Source: Desulfobacterales bacterium (lineage in GTDB: Bacteria; Desulfobacterota; Desulfobacteria; Desulfobacterales; JAIPEE01). Taken from it: a stretch of 64,000 nucleotides of DNA. The notes beneath the pieces were generated by a model, which saw only the letters and a program-made list of their open reading frames with translations, was not told where the DNA came from and searched no databases. Of this stretch, positions 54,725-63,331 are shown in pieces. The first letter of the stretch is position 1. Every line of letters starts with the position of its first letter. The stretch lies in the NCBI GenBank assembly GCA_021737275.1, contig JAIPEE010000005.1, positions 79,988-143,987 of the forward strand, in the 5' to 3' direction. Made by a program: the position numbers and the translations under genes.

Positions 54725-54757
54725 TACAGACTGTCTCAAAACATAAGACAGTCTGTA
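54725..54757. repeat. Inverted repeat between the arginase-fold and DsrE-family genes
   Basis: Perfect 12-bp arms TACAGACTGTCT and AGACAGTCTGTA around CAAAACATA. There is no T run on either side, so it is not a standard terminator. A shorter related structure occurs at 62653-62693. Confidence 0.75.
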
Positions 54758-54849
54758 AATTTGATTTTAAATCCCGCAGTACTTAAAGCTGAATTGCACA
54801 CATGATTTTCAAGATTTTCCGCCATTATAGTACAGCTCATGATGTATTG

Positions 54850-55197
54850 TCAGAATGTCAAAATTTCATACCCCGCATCCATGTATTTCTCCATTGAAGG
54901 ATGTCCCATCAGTTCATCATTGATAGTTAAGCCCTGTGTTTCAGCATCATCAAGTGTGCCCATTTTTGATGAACAGGCCTTGCATACGCTGTCAATTAAT
55001 CCTTTTTCTTTTATTTCGTTATAAAGTTTGGAGAAAGGTGCTTCAGGGTCAGCAAGATCCTTGATAAGTTTTGTTGCAGTGCCTTCAATAATCAACTTTA
55101 TATCATAATCCTTTTTATGAAAATCCAGTGCATATAACATAACATGAACAAAACACATTGCTTCTCCGTTGAATGCGAACAGTGCTACTTTTTTCAT
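54850..55197 (-). CDS. DsrE-family protein
   Basis: A 115-residue protein with an AAAGGAG site before the ATG. The fold fits DsrE/DsrF-like sulfur-relay proteins: MKKVALFAFNGEAMCFVHVM with LYALDFHKKDYDIKLIIEGT then TATKLI, and a C-terminal pair of cysteines in IDSVCKACSSKMG. In sulfate reducers and sulfur oxidisers such proteins carry sulfur on Cys. The two-Cys CKAC motif is a possible sulfur-binding site. It stands alone upstream of the arginase-fold gene. Its actual role here is unknown. Confidence 0.78.
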   Translation of the reverse strand: MKKVALFAFNGEAMCFVHVMLYALDFHKKDYDIKLIIEGTATKLIKDLADPEAPFSKLYNEIKEKGLIDSVCKACSSKMGTLDDAETQGLTINDELMGHPSMEKYMDAGYEILTF

Positions 55198-55388
55198 ATT
55201 TTACTCCTTTACAAGTTTTATTAAACAACCTCATCAAATTCTTTTTGCTGTTTAGTGATGTCTGAAACATCTTTCATTGCCTTCTCATCATTTAATTACA
55301 AAAGAAATATTAGACTGATTTATGAAATTTATCAATAACTATGGAAAGCGCTTAAACCACATGCCGGAAACCGCAAAAAAGAGAATAT

Positions 55389-55417
55389 TTGACACCATTA
55401 CAATATCGCTATAAATT
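55389..55417 (+). promoter_or_regulatory. Candidate sigma-70 promoter of the aldehyde oxidoreductase gene
   Basis: TTGACA followed 17 bases later by TAAATT, with several TATA-like words around (CTATAAATTATAAT). It lies about 40 bases before the start codon and GGGGGAG ribosome site. Confidence 0.45.
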
Positions 55418-55457
55418 ATAATACAAATTATTCTTCACTTCGGGGGAGCAATTTACA

Positions 55458-57389
55458 ATGGAAACAGGATTACACGGATGGTGCGGGCAGATACTCAAGA
55501 TAAACCTGTCTGATAAGCGGATAGAGAAACTGGATACCATGCCCTATGCCGACCGTTTTTTAGGTGGTAAGGGAATTGGTACTAAAATTTATTGGGATGA
55601 AGTACATCCTGATATCAATTCGTTTGACCCTGAAAACCGGCTTATATTTATGACCGGCCCCCTGGTGGCGACAGGCATCCCGGGCGCTGCCCGGTGTATG
55701 GTAATGGGCAAGTCTCCCATGCTCATGCCTGAAGGCTTTTGCTATGGAAACATCGGTAGTTTTTTTGGCGCTTACATTAAAAGAGCAGGATATGATGGAA
55801 TCGTGATTCACGGCCGCTCGGAAAAACCTGTTTATCTCTTGATTCATGATAAAAATATACGGATTCTCGACTCAACGACCCTCTGGGGTAAAGGTGTGTA
55901 TGCGACCGGTGATATTTTAAAAGATAAATATGGAAAAACCGTTCGTTATATAACAACCGGTGTCGCAGGTGAAAACATGTGCCGCAGTGCTAATTTAATG
56001 ACAGAGAATGACGGCAGTGTTACCGGTGGATTCGGCGCAGTGTTTGGATCAAAGAACCTCAAAGCAATTGTGGTAATGGGTCGTCATAACCCTTCAGTTG
56101 CAAGCCCGGAAAAGCTTAAAGAACTTAATAAAGAAGTATACCACTTATGCAAAGGCACTTCAGCAACTGATTCTGCTTCTGAAGAAACTGCTCCAGTGGC
56201 AAAAACAGCTCATTGTTATCAATGCGGAATCGATTGTGAATTCAGAACAGTTTTAAAAACTGCATCCGGAAAGAATTTAGCCGGGATGTGCCAGGCTGCA
56301 TATGTATATACTGAATGGATAGAGAAAAAAAAAGATGAGCCTGATGCGGCAGCATATGATGCGACAAAAATATGCAACGATTTGTCAATCTGCACCATGG
56401 AAATATATAACATTATCGAATGGCTTGAAGCATGCTTCAAATCGGGATACCTGACTGAACAAGAGACGGGTATTAATATTAGAAATCTTGGGGAATTAGC
56501 GTTTTTTGAAAACCTTGCCAACATGATCGCTCATAGAAAGGGTTTTGGCAATATTTTGGCCGAAGGACTTTTACGAACAGGTGAGAAACTGGGTGATGAA
56601 GCAAAATCTCATTTTTCCAACCAAGTGGCAGGTGTTGGCAGTGGAGCTGAATATTCCGGCCAGGCCTATTTAACAAATGCCTTGCTATACGTTTTTGAAC
56701 CGAGACAACCCATTTCAATGCTTCATGAGGTAAGTTTAATGGTCGCAGAATGGGTTATGCATATGGATGATCCCGGATCTTCACCGGTAACTGCAGACAT
56801 ATTCAGAACTGTTGCCAAAATGTTCTGGGGCCATGAAAAAGCATGGGATTTGATGACGTATGAAGGTAAGGCCTGTGCAGCTGCAACTATCATTGACAGA
56901 ACCATTGCCAAGGACTGTCTCGGTTTATGTGATAATGTCTGGCCACTCAAGTTTTCATGGCATACACCGGGTTATACCGGAAACCCGACACTGGAAAACC
57001 AACTCTTTTCAGCAGCTACAGGCGTTAAAATCGATGAGGCCGGCCTGATGCAATATGGTGAACGTATTTTCAATCTTCAACGAGCCATTATGCTTCGTGA
57101 AGGATTGGTACCTGCAAAAGATGATTTCCCTGCCGATTTTAATTTCACTGATCCTGTAGAAGAGATTTATTTAAACCCTGATATAATTGTGCCGGGACCC
57201 GGAAAAAAAGTAATCAGCCGGAAAGGAATGGTACTGGATCGAAACATTTACAATAAAATGCGTAATGATTTTTATGTAATCAGAGAATGGGATCCCATCT
57301 CCGGGCTTCAAAAAACAGCAACTCTTAAACGGCTTGGGTTGACGGATATCGCACAAGAGCTTGAAAAGTCTGGCTTGGCTATAAAATAA
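55458..57389 (+). CDS. Aldehyde:ferredoxin oxidoreductase (tungsten-pterin family)
   Basis: A 643-residue enzyme starting METGLHGWCGQILKINLSDK, with the AOR N-terminal domain (about 1-210; FLGGKGIGTKIYWDE, MTGPLVATGIPGAARCMVMG and GGFGAVFGSKNLKAIVV). The [4Fe-4S] ligands Cys253, Cys256 and Cys260 are visible in HCYQCGIDCEFR and a further Cys near ~500 in KDCLGLCDNVW. It oxidises aldehydes to acids with ferredoxin as acceptor, or the reverse, using a tungstopterin. Closest family could be AOR or a benzoyl-CoA-type relative, but the sequence layout is the general AOR. It stands alone; no tungsten transporter is nearby. Confidence 0.93.
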   Translation: METGLHGWCGQILKINLSDKRIEKLDTMPYADRFLGGKGIGTKIYWDEVHPDINSFDPENRLIFMTGPLVATGIPGAARCMVMGKSPMLMPEGFCYGNIGSFFGAYIKRAGYDGIVIHGRSEKPVYLLIHDKNIRILDSTTLWGKGVYATGDILKDKYGKTVRYITTGVAGENMCRSANLMTENDGSVTGGFGAVFGSKNLKAIVVMGRHNPSVASPEKLKELNKEVYHLCKGTSATDSASEETAPVAKTAHCYQCGIDCEFRTVLKTASGKNLAGMCQAAYVYTEWIEKKKDEPDAAAYDATKICNDLSICTMEIYNIIEWLEACFKSGYLTEQETGINIRNLGELAFFENLANMIAHRKGFGNILAEGLLRTGEKLGDEAKSHFSNQVAGVGSGAEYSGQAYLTNALLYVFEPRQPISMLHEVSLMVAEWVMHMDDPGSSPVTADIFRTVAKMFWGHEKAWDLMTYEGKACAAATIIDRTIAKDCLGLCDNVWPLKFSWHTPGYTGNPTLENQLFSAATGVKIDEAGLMQYGERIFNLQRAIMLREGLVPAKDDFPADFNFTDPVEEIYLNPDIIVPGPGKKVISRKGMVLDRNIYNKMRNDFYVIREWDPISGLQKTATLKRLGLTDIAQELEKSGLAIK

Positions 57390-57455
57390 AAAATATATCT
57401 TTGTTTTTCAATACCCAATAAGTTCCCATCCATTAACTGCACAGATCTATAAAAG

Positions 57456-58367
57456 TTATTGACCATAATCGATTGCAAGACGGTAAGCCTCATTTCTATG
57501 CAGTTTCCAATAAGATGCGCGCAATTTCATGGTTACCGGTCCGGGTAGGCCGTCACCAATCTTTTTACCATCAATTTTTGTTACCGGCATGATTCCGCCT
57601 GCAGTACTTGTGATAAAAACCTCATCTGCAGAACGTGCCTCTTCGGCAGCAAGGGGACGTTGCTGCATTTCATGACTGTTTGCGGATACCAGTTCGATGA
57701 CTGTTTTTCGGGTAATTCCCTCAAGCATGCCCCGGTCAGGTGTTACGATCGTGTTACCTTTTACTACAAAGAAATTGAATCCGGGTCCTTCAACAATATT
57801 CCCGGCACCATCAACAACAACAGCTGTCTCGCTTCCCTGATCATAAGCCTGGAACAGCGCCATAACCAGATCAAGCCAGTGATAGTTTTTTATTGTCGGA
57901 TCAACAGCCAATGGCGATATTCTCTGAATATCACTAATGACAAGGCTCAAACCCTCAGCTTGCTTTTCAGGGCATGCGATCCAAACAAAGGGTATCGCAA
58001 ATGCGATAAACCGGTTTGTACAGTTTCTTGGATCTCGTGAACCGGGCTTCGGCATTCCCCTTGTGCAGATAATTTCTACATATGCATCACGCAATTTACT
58101 TTTTCGCACACAATCGATTAATATGGATTTTACTTCATCCTTGCCATATGAAATAGACAAATGAAATTTATCCATACCATTAAAGAAACGGTCGATATGG
58201 TCGTCTAACCTGAAAAAATTCCCTTCCCAAACATGAACGACATCATATGTGGCATCTGAATGGAGAAAGCCCCAATCAAGTACTGAAATTTTTGCTTCAG
58301 ATACGGGAACGATCTGTCCATCAACATATGCCGTGCCATTCGAAAAGTCGTTATCTTCTGTTGTCAT
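57456..58367 (-). CDS. Class IV PLP-dependent aminotransferase (D-amino-acid or branched-chain type)
   Basis: A 303-residue fold-type IV enzyme. Landmarks: YVDGQIVPVSEAKISVLDWG and DATYDVVHVWEGNFFRLDDH in the N-terminal domain, the PLP Lys in PTIKNYHWLDLVMAL (K near residue 173) and NIVEGPGFNFFVVKGNTIVT with GITRKTVIEL after it. The GPGFNFF segment and the (R)TRGMPKPGSRDP motif fit D-amino-acid transaminase or (R)-amine transaminase relatives more than branched-chain aminotransferases, but substrate cannot be settled. It converges with the aldehyde oxidoreductase gene. Confidence 0.85.
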   Translation of the reverse strand: MTTEDNDFSNGTAYVDGQIVPVSEAKISVLDWGFLHSDATYDVVHVWEGNFFRLDDHIDRFFNGMDKFHLSISYGKDEVKSILIDCVRKSKLRDAYVEIICTRGMPKPGSRDPRNCTNRFIAFAIPFVWIACPEKQAEGLSLVISDIQRISPLAVDPTIKNYHWLDLVMALFQAYDQGSETAVVVDGAGNIVEGPGFNFFVVKGNTIVTPDRGMLEGITRKTVIELVSANSHEMQQRPLAAEEARSADEVFITSTAGGIMPVTKIDGKKIGDGLPGPVTMKLRASYWKLHRNEAYRLAIDYGQ

Positions 58368-58543
58368 CTTTTATGATTCCTTCCATATTCTGCGAATCAT
58401 CATTTATTGTATCTTTCTGATATTTACTGCATGTCATCCGGCCAGGGTTGGTAAGCAGCCTTTAAGCGGAGCCACAAACATAAATAAAACCAACACTGCT
58501 CCGGATCTCCGCTTTCGCAGGAATGACACTGGCGTTTATTTCC

Positions 58544-59626
58544 TTAGAAATAACCCTGAGCCTTTAATAATTCAGCTGCCAGTATTGCACCGCCTGCAGC
58601 GCCGCGGACGGTATTATGTGAAAGCCCTACAAAACAGTAATCAAAAACATTACAAGGCCTTAAACGTCCTACACTCACTGCCATACCACGCCCCAGATCT
58701 CGATCCTTCCGCGGCTGGGGTCTGTCCGGCTCATCACAATAAACAATTGGCGGTGTGGGTGCGGATGGCAATACCAAACGCTGAGGTTCACTGCGAAAAT
58801 TTTTCCAGATCTCAATAATTTCCGCTATCGAAGGTTTCTTGCCTGCAAACTTCATACTGACACATGCCAGGTGACCGTCAATAACCGGCACACGGTTACA
58901 AGAAGCAGAAATTTTCAGGTTACTTTCAGGTACAATAACACCATCTGACATTTTTCCCAGAACCCGAAGTGGTTCCTTTTCAGATTTTTGTTCCTCACCA
59001 CCAATGAACGGAATAACATTATCGATCAACTGAATTGAACCAGGCCCCGGAAAACCGGCGCCTGAAACAGCCTGAAGTGTTGTTAATATAATGTATTCAA
59101 CCGGATAACCGGCGTTAATCAATGCATAAATGGGTGTCACATAACTTTGAACACTGCAGTTGGGTTTAACAGCAAGGAGCCCCTTGTTCCAGTTTCTGTT
59201 TTTACGCTGAATATTAATCAGCTCAGAATGGTCCCAGTTAACCTCTGGAACAAACATCGGCACATCGGGTGTTGACCGGTGTGCCGAATTATTGGATACC
59301 ACGGGGAAGCCTGCTGCAGCATAAGCTTCCTCAAGGCTGAGAATCTTGTCCTTTGCAACTTCAACTGCAGAAAAAACCATATCACATTTGCCTTTAGCCA
59401 AATCAACATCATTGGCATCTCCGACTACCAGTTCACTAACAGCCTCAGGTATCGGTTCATCCATATGCCAGCGACCTTTTACCGCATCCTTATAGGTTTT
59501 ACCGGCAGAACCCGGTGATGCCGAAACATAGGTCACCGTAAACCATGGATGGTTATTTAATAATTTTATATAATTCTGTCCCACCATTCCTGTTGCACCG
59601 ATTACGCCTACATTAATCTTTTCCAC
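58544..59626 (-). CDS. asd: Aspartate-semialdehyde dehydrogenase (archaeal/fungal type)
   Basis: A 360-residue enzyme, GTG start at 59626 behind AGGAGAGC. It starts KINVGVIGATGMVGQNYIKL (NADP-binding), has the catalytic Cys in LLAVKPNCSVQSYVTPIYAL and the conserved VIPFIGGEEQKSEKEPLRVL and SASCNRVPVIDGHLACVSMK. This is the group found in archaea and fungi rather than the usual bacterial Asd, and occurs in several deltaproteobacteria. It makes aspartate semialdehyde for lysine, threonine and methionine synthesis. Confidence 0.93.
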   Translation of the reverse strand: MEKINVGVIGATGMVGQNYIKLLNNHPWFTVTYVSASPGSAGKTYKDAVKGRWHMDEPIPEAVSELVVGDANDVDLAKGKCDMVFSAVEVAKDKILSLEEAYAAAGFPVVSNNSAHRSTPDVPMFVPEVNWDHSELINIQRKNRNWNKGLLAVKPNCSVQSYVTPIYALINAGYPVEYIILTTLQAVSGAGFPGPGSIQLIDNVIPFIGGEEQKSEKEPLRVLGKMSDGVIVPESNLKISASCNRVPVIDGHLACVSMKFAGKKPSIAEIIEIWKNFRSEPQRLVLPSAPTPPIVYCDEPDRPQPRKDRDLGRGMAVSVGRLRPCNVFDYCFVGLSHNTVRGAAGGAILAAELLKAQGYF

Positions 59627-59656
59627 TTTATTGCTCTCCTTTTTTTTTGCTTTTTA

Positions 59657-59700
59657 AAATAAAAAAAGCCCAAACACCTTTTTTGTGTCTGGGCTTGGTT
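59657..59700 (-). terminator. Terminator after the ABC-F gene
   Basis: Arms AAGCCCAAACAC (59666-59677) and GTGTCTGGGCTT (59685-59696) pair in 11 of 12 positions; on the minus strand the stem is followed by a run of T. It lies just before asd and about 210 bases after the ABC-F stop. The remaining bases of that gap (59701-59905) show nothing else. Confidence 0.85.
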
Positions 59701-59905
59701 GTTCATTTTTTAGAAGTTTCTTACGGTTTAAATCCTCCCGAACTCAACCATACCAAGCCCATTTGCGCCTTAGTGCGCTTGGTTGTGGTTATTTTTTTCA
59801 CCGCTGTATTTGAAGAACTTTTAATCATAAATTATAGTCTGATATTTTCCCAAAATTATTTTTGCGCCATTATTCCCAAAAACGAAATTTTGTCAAGAAA
59901 AAATT

Positions 59906-61843
59906 TTACGCTTTTATCAGGACAGACAATTTTTCTTCAACACCAATAAGCGTTTCCAACAGTTTATCAAGCTCACTTTCAAAGCCTGATTTCTTTTCGT
60001 ACAGATCTTCTTGTTTTTTATAATCCAGGGAACACGCCTCCATTTCCTGCACTATTGTTCTGATCTTATGTTCCACAGAAAGGATAGAGTTCTCAATTTG
60101 AATATATTGGTTTTGGAGTTTTCTTTTTTCATTAAAAATATTTTTCCTTATTTCCTTTATCCCAACATTATCTTTTTTATTTTCGGACATATTCTCATGC
60201 TTTTTTACAGTACTTTTTTGTTTAACAATCTGTTCTTTATAAACATCATAGTTCCCCTGATAATCGATAAACCGGCCATTTTCGAGAGCTAATACTCTTT
60301 GGGCAATCCGATTTATGAAATAGCGATCATGGGAAACAAAAATGATGGTGCCCTGAAAATCTTCCAGTGTTTTCTCGAAAACTTCCCTGGACTCAATATC
60401 CAGATGGTTTGTTGGTTCATCCAATATTAAAAGATTGATACTTTTATACATCAGTTGACAAATCTTCAGGCGAACCTTTTCACCCCCTGATAAATCTCCA
60501 ATACGTTTAAATACATCTTCCTTTTGGAAAAGGAACCTGGACAAATATGACCGGGCTTTCCCCTGTTCAGCTCCAAAGTCAGATTGAAATTCTTCCAGTA
60601 CAGATCTACTCTCATCCTTAAAATTTAACTCCTGTGCCAGATATCCAATATTAACGTTAGCACCCACCTTAACTTCCCCGCCATCCGGATTGAGCTGCCC
60701 CAGTATCATTTTTAACACTGTAGATTTTCCCGTACCGTTTTTTCCTAATATTGCAATACGCTCTTTATATCGAATATGACAATTCAGTGCTTTATACAAA
60801 AAAATTTCATTAAATGCTTTTGAAACATGAATAAACTGAACGACATCTTTTCCGGATCGAATATTCTCGTTGGAAATTATTTTCATTTTATTTGATTTTA
60901 AGTTTGGTTTATCGAACTTTTTTATTTTCTCAATTCGCTTTTCCATATTCGCAGCTTTTTTAAACATTTTGTCTCCGCTGCTGCCAGGCCTTGATCCCCA
61001 ATCCTTAAACCTGTTTATAGCTTCCTCCATATTTTTAATTTTCTTTTCCTGAACATTGTATTGATTCAACAGGGCCTGTTGGCGCTCTTCCTTCTCCTCC
61101 ATGTAATCACTGTAGTTGCCGTGGAAAACTTCCGCCTCTCCATGTTCCAGTTCGATAATTTTTTTCACTGTTTTATCAAGAAAGTATCTATCATGAGAAA
61201 TAATCATTACGGTGCCTTTGAATTCAAGGATAAAATTTTCCAGCCACTCTACAGACCCCATATCTAAATGGTTTGTCGGTTCATCCAGCAAAAGAAGGTT
61301 ACAGGACGCCGTCAGGGTTCTTGCCAGAAGTACGATTGTTTTTTCACCACCGCTTAATCTATGAAATTTCTCAAACCTGAGCTGTTTACTTATATTCAGT
61401 CCCGAACAGATTTGCGCAATCTTTGTTTCAACCTGATAGCCGTCTTCCTGCTCAAAAACACTTTGAATTTCGCCATATTCACAGATCAGCTTTTCCACCT
61501 GATCAGGTGAGTTGTTTGCCATTTTTTCTTCAAGCATCGACATTTTTTTCTTTAACTGATCAAGGTGATCATATGCTCCATATAAAACATCATTTGCCGG
61601 AGTGTTATCCTGGTAGTCTGAAAATTGGGTCAGATAGCCAACCTTTGTATCCTTGTCGGTAATACGATATCCGCTGTCCGGTTTGATACAACCGGCTATA
61701 ATATTAAACAATGTACTTTTTCCTGAACCGTTTCTTCCAACAAGACCCAATCGATCATTCTTGTTAATATCCAGAGAAATATCTTTTAAAATAGGGTTGT
61801 CCATGTATGATTTTTCTATATGTGTAAGTTTTATATGGTTCAT
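59906..61843 (-). CDS. ABC-F ATPase, likely ribosomal-protection (antibiotic resistance) type
   Basis: A 645-residue soluble protein with two ATPase domains (about 1-235 and 320-535); start at the ATG at 61843 (MNHIKLTHIEKSYMDNPILK) behind AGGAG, because the upstream in-frame 24 codons lie in a regulatory hairpin. Walker A motifs are GLVGRNGSGKSTLFN and ILGKNGTGKSTVLKM; signatures LSGGEKT and LSGGEKVR; a charged linker (about 240-310) is the ribosome-probing part; and a C-terminal coiled coil follows. No membrane domain exists. Such proteins push antibiotics off the ribosome. The drug class cannot be read from the sequence; Gram-positive-like relatives are probable. Confidence 0.9.
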   Translation of the reverse strand: MNHIKLTHIEKSYMDNPILKDISLDINKNDRLGLVGRNGSGKSTLFNIIAGCIKPDSGYRITDKDTKVGYLTQFSDYQDNTPANDVLYGAYDHLDQLKKKMSMLEEKMANNSPDQVEKLICEYGEIQSVFEQEDGYQVETKIAQICSGLNISKQLRFEKFHRLSGGEKTIVLLARTLTASCNLLLLDEPTNHLDMGSVEWLENFILEFKGTVMIISHDRYFLDKTVKKIIELEHGEAEVFHGNYSDYMEEKEERQQALLNQYNVQEKKIKNMEEAINRFKDWGSRPGSSGDKMFKKAANMEKRIEKIKKFDKPNLKSNKMKIISNENIRSGKDVVQFIHVSKAFNEIFLYKALNCHIRYKERIAILGKNGTGKSTVLKMILGQLNPDGGEVKVGANVNIGYLAQELNFKDESRSVLEEFQSDFGAEQGKARSYLSRFLFQKEDVFKRIGDLSGGEKVRLKICQLMYKSINLLILDEPTNHLDIESREVFEKTLEDFQGTIIFVSHDRYFINRIAQRVLALENGRFIDYQGNYDVYKEQIVKQKSTVKKHENMSENKKDNVGIKEIRKNIFNEKRKLQNQYIQIENSILSVEHKIRTIVQEMEACSLDYKKQEDLYEKKSGFESELDKLLETLIGVEEKLSVLIKA

Positions 61844-61865
61844 TATTATTCTCCTGCTAATACCC

Positions 61866-61901
61866 AAAAAGCCTTTTGGGGAAATACCCAAAAGGCTTTT
61901 T
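61866..61901 (-). promoter_or_regulatory. Attenuator-like hairpin before the ABC-F gene
   Basis: Perfect 15-bp stem AAAAAGCCTTTTGGG/CCCAAAAGGCTTTTT around a 6-base loop. On the minus strand it ends in TTTTT and is followed by GGGTATTAGC and then the AGGAG site of the ABC-F gene, 22 bases from the start codon. It may stop transcription unless the ribosome is stalled upstream. See findings. Confidence 0.75.
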
Positions 61902-61934
61902 ATCAAGTAACGCACTGTCGCTAATAAAATAACG

Positions 61935-62012
61935 CTATGCTATATATCCTTTATGAAAGTCTTCTCCTCCGATGATGTCCGATGCAAGTCTGCACAGGTC
62001 TCCCTCCTGCAT
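61935..62012 (-). CDS. Upstream leader ORF of 25 codons before the ABC-F gene
   Basis: ATG at 62012 preceded by AAAGGAGATAC, ending with TAG at 61935-61937. The peptide starts MQEGDLCRLASDIIGG, ends FHKGYIA, and is too short to be a normal gene. Position between a strong promoter and a terminator-like hairpin makes it a likely ribosome-sensing leader. It has a full ribosome site, better than many real genes here. It was read by eye; no homologue is known to me. Confidence 0.65.
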   Translation of the reverse strand: MQEGDLCRLASDIIGGEDFHKGYIA

Positions 62013-62096
62013 ATGTATCTCCTTTGAATGAGATATTTGCCTTTTTCCTGTTTGTGAGAGACTGGTTCATAATCTATGCCTTAAAATTTTATATGG

Positions 62097-62125
62097 CATA
62101 TAGCAATAGACATCTATCCTGTCAA
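62097..62125 (-). promoter_or_regulatory. Sigma-70-type promoter of the ABC-F leader
   Basis: Minus strand: TTGACA at 62120-62125, exactly 17 bases, then TATATG at 62097-62102. The predicted start (about 62090) lies about 80 bases before the leader ORF and about 250 before the ABC-F start. Confidence 0.7.
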
Positions 62126-62368
62126 TATTTAATAGTTCCGTTTAAACTGTCAGTACAGAGCCAGATTATGGCTTTATCCTTAAGAAAAACGGAGAGGTGT
62201 TTAGCTTTAAGAGCTTTGCCGTCAGGGCTGTTTTGTTTCAACCGGGCATCCCCTTTCTATTTATTACATATAGGGATATATCTCCCCGACTCAGAAAAAA
62301 ATCATGCCTCCGATGGAATCAGTGCTGTCGCGTATCAAACAAACAGAGAAAATAAAAGGCTACTATGT
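62126..62368. other. Noncoding region between DUF6868 gene and the ABC-F promoter
   Basis: About 240 bases with no gene; short A-rich runs and an AAAACGGAGAGG word that is not followed by an open frame. Nothing assignable. Confidence 0.5.
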
Positions 62369-62611
62369 TTAACCAACAATCCTCAAGGCAAAATACGGCA
62401 CAAGGTTAAAAAGGAATATCCCGACTTTAAAAAGCGCCATGCCTGAGTAGTGAATCGCATCAAATTTTTCATCAGATAACTTAAACCATTTGCCGTGTAA
62501 GTTATACATCCAGTCTCGCGCCAGAATGAAAAAAAGAACCCACCATAGCAATAATCCCATATTTATCAATGCACACCATGCAAACGCGCTCCGAATTATT
62601 TCAAGCGTCAT
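62369..62611 (-). CDS. DUF6868-like small membrane protein
   Basis: An 80-residue protein behind a full AAAGGAGG site. Two hydrophobic segments (about residues 8-33 and 56-78) flank a polar loop YNLHGKWFKLSDEKFDAIHY; its layout matches the DUF6868 family of small inner-membrane proteins, whose role is unknown. It stands upstream of the ABC-F leader in the same direction. There is no obvious partner. Confidence 0.7.
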   Translation of the reverse strand: MTLEIIRSAFAWCALINMGLLLWWVLFFILARDWMYNLHGKWFKLSDEKFDAIHYSGMALFKVGIFLFNLVPYFALRIVG

Positions 62612-62652
62612 ACGTCCTCCTTTACCGGCATTTGATGATTAATATCCTTATT

Positions 62653-62693
62653 GACTGTCAGTCTCAAAATTGCCGTATTTTTTTATGACAGTC
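62653..62693. repeat. Partial copy of a GACTGTC...GACAGTC inverted repeat
   Basis: Arms GACTGTC (62653-62659) and GACAGTC (62687-62693), with GTCTCAAAA shared with the repeat at 54725-54757. Only seven paired bases here, so weaker. Confidence 0.4.
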
Positions 62694-62781
62694 TCATTAT
62701 CCGGCTCAATCTGCTTTGAAACTTCTCTAAAAATTAGATGATGAATTTCGATAATTAAAAACTGCCATATCACTTTGTTTC

Positions 62782-63198
62782 TCATCTGCCTCGCCCTTGC
62801 CCGCCTCTGCCACGCACCTGGCCTCCTTTATCGCCACCTTGCCTTCCCCTGCTCCCGCCATATCCGCCCGGGCTGTCACCCTGAATTCCCCTTCCAACAC
62901 TTGCGCCATCCCGACTGCCACCTGGCCTTTTTCTACTTCCACTCCCCCGTTTTCCGGTACTATGAAGAGCCTCATTCACGTCAAGTGTTGATCCTTTTAG
63001 GGCTTTGCCATTCAAACTAGCAATTGCGGCCTGTCCTTCAGTCTCAGAAGCCATCTCCACAAACCCACATCCTTTTAATTTGCCACTTTGTTTATCCCTA
63101 ACAAACTGAGCGGATTCTACCTTTCCGAATTTTTCAAAAACCATTCGCAAGTTTTTTTCGGTGACTTCCTTTGATATGTTTCCAATATATATTTTCAT
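62782..63198 (-). CDS. RRM RNA-binding protein with Gly/Arg-rich tail
   Basis: A 138-residue protein from the ATG at 63198 (MKIYIGNISKEVTEKNL), which has an ACAGGAG site. One RRM domain spans about residues 1-78 with RNP2 IYIGNI and RNP1 LKGCGFVEM. From about residue 84 the rest is a Gly/Arg/Ser-rich disordered tail (GRQGGDKGG, RGRGGQGRGR). It resembles cyanobacterial and deltaproteobacterial small Rbp proteins. The RNA targets are unknown. It lies between the DUF6868 and zinc-ribbon genes. Confidence 0.9.
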   Translation of the reverse strand: MKIYIGNISKEVTEKNLRMVFEKFGKVESAQFVRDKQSGKLKGCGFVEMASETEGQAAIASLNGKALKGSTLDVNEALHSTGKRGSGSRKRPGGSRDGASVGRGIQGDSPGGYGGSRGRQGGDKGGQVRGRGGQGRGR

Positions 63199-63331
63199 AA
63201 TCAACTCCTGTTGTCATAAATAATAACAGATACCACCTGACACACCACCCCGGTTCGAATTTCCAGAAACGCACTAAAATCTTTACTGAAATTTTGTGAA
63301 ATATTGGGGTACAACCCTTATTCTGTAACTA

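Noticed and set aside
55221..55277. An 18-codon minus-strand ORF upstream of the DsrE-family gene (MKDVSDITKQQKEFDEVV)
   Set aside because: It has a poor ribosome site (too close) and no upstream extension; it may be the tail of a decayed gene but cannot be supported.
61844..61915. In-frame 24-codon extension of the ABC-F protein
   Set aside because: The codons lie inside the attenuator hairpin and no ribosome site precedes their ATG, while AGGAG precedes the ATG at 61843.
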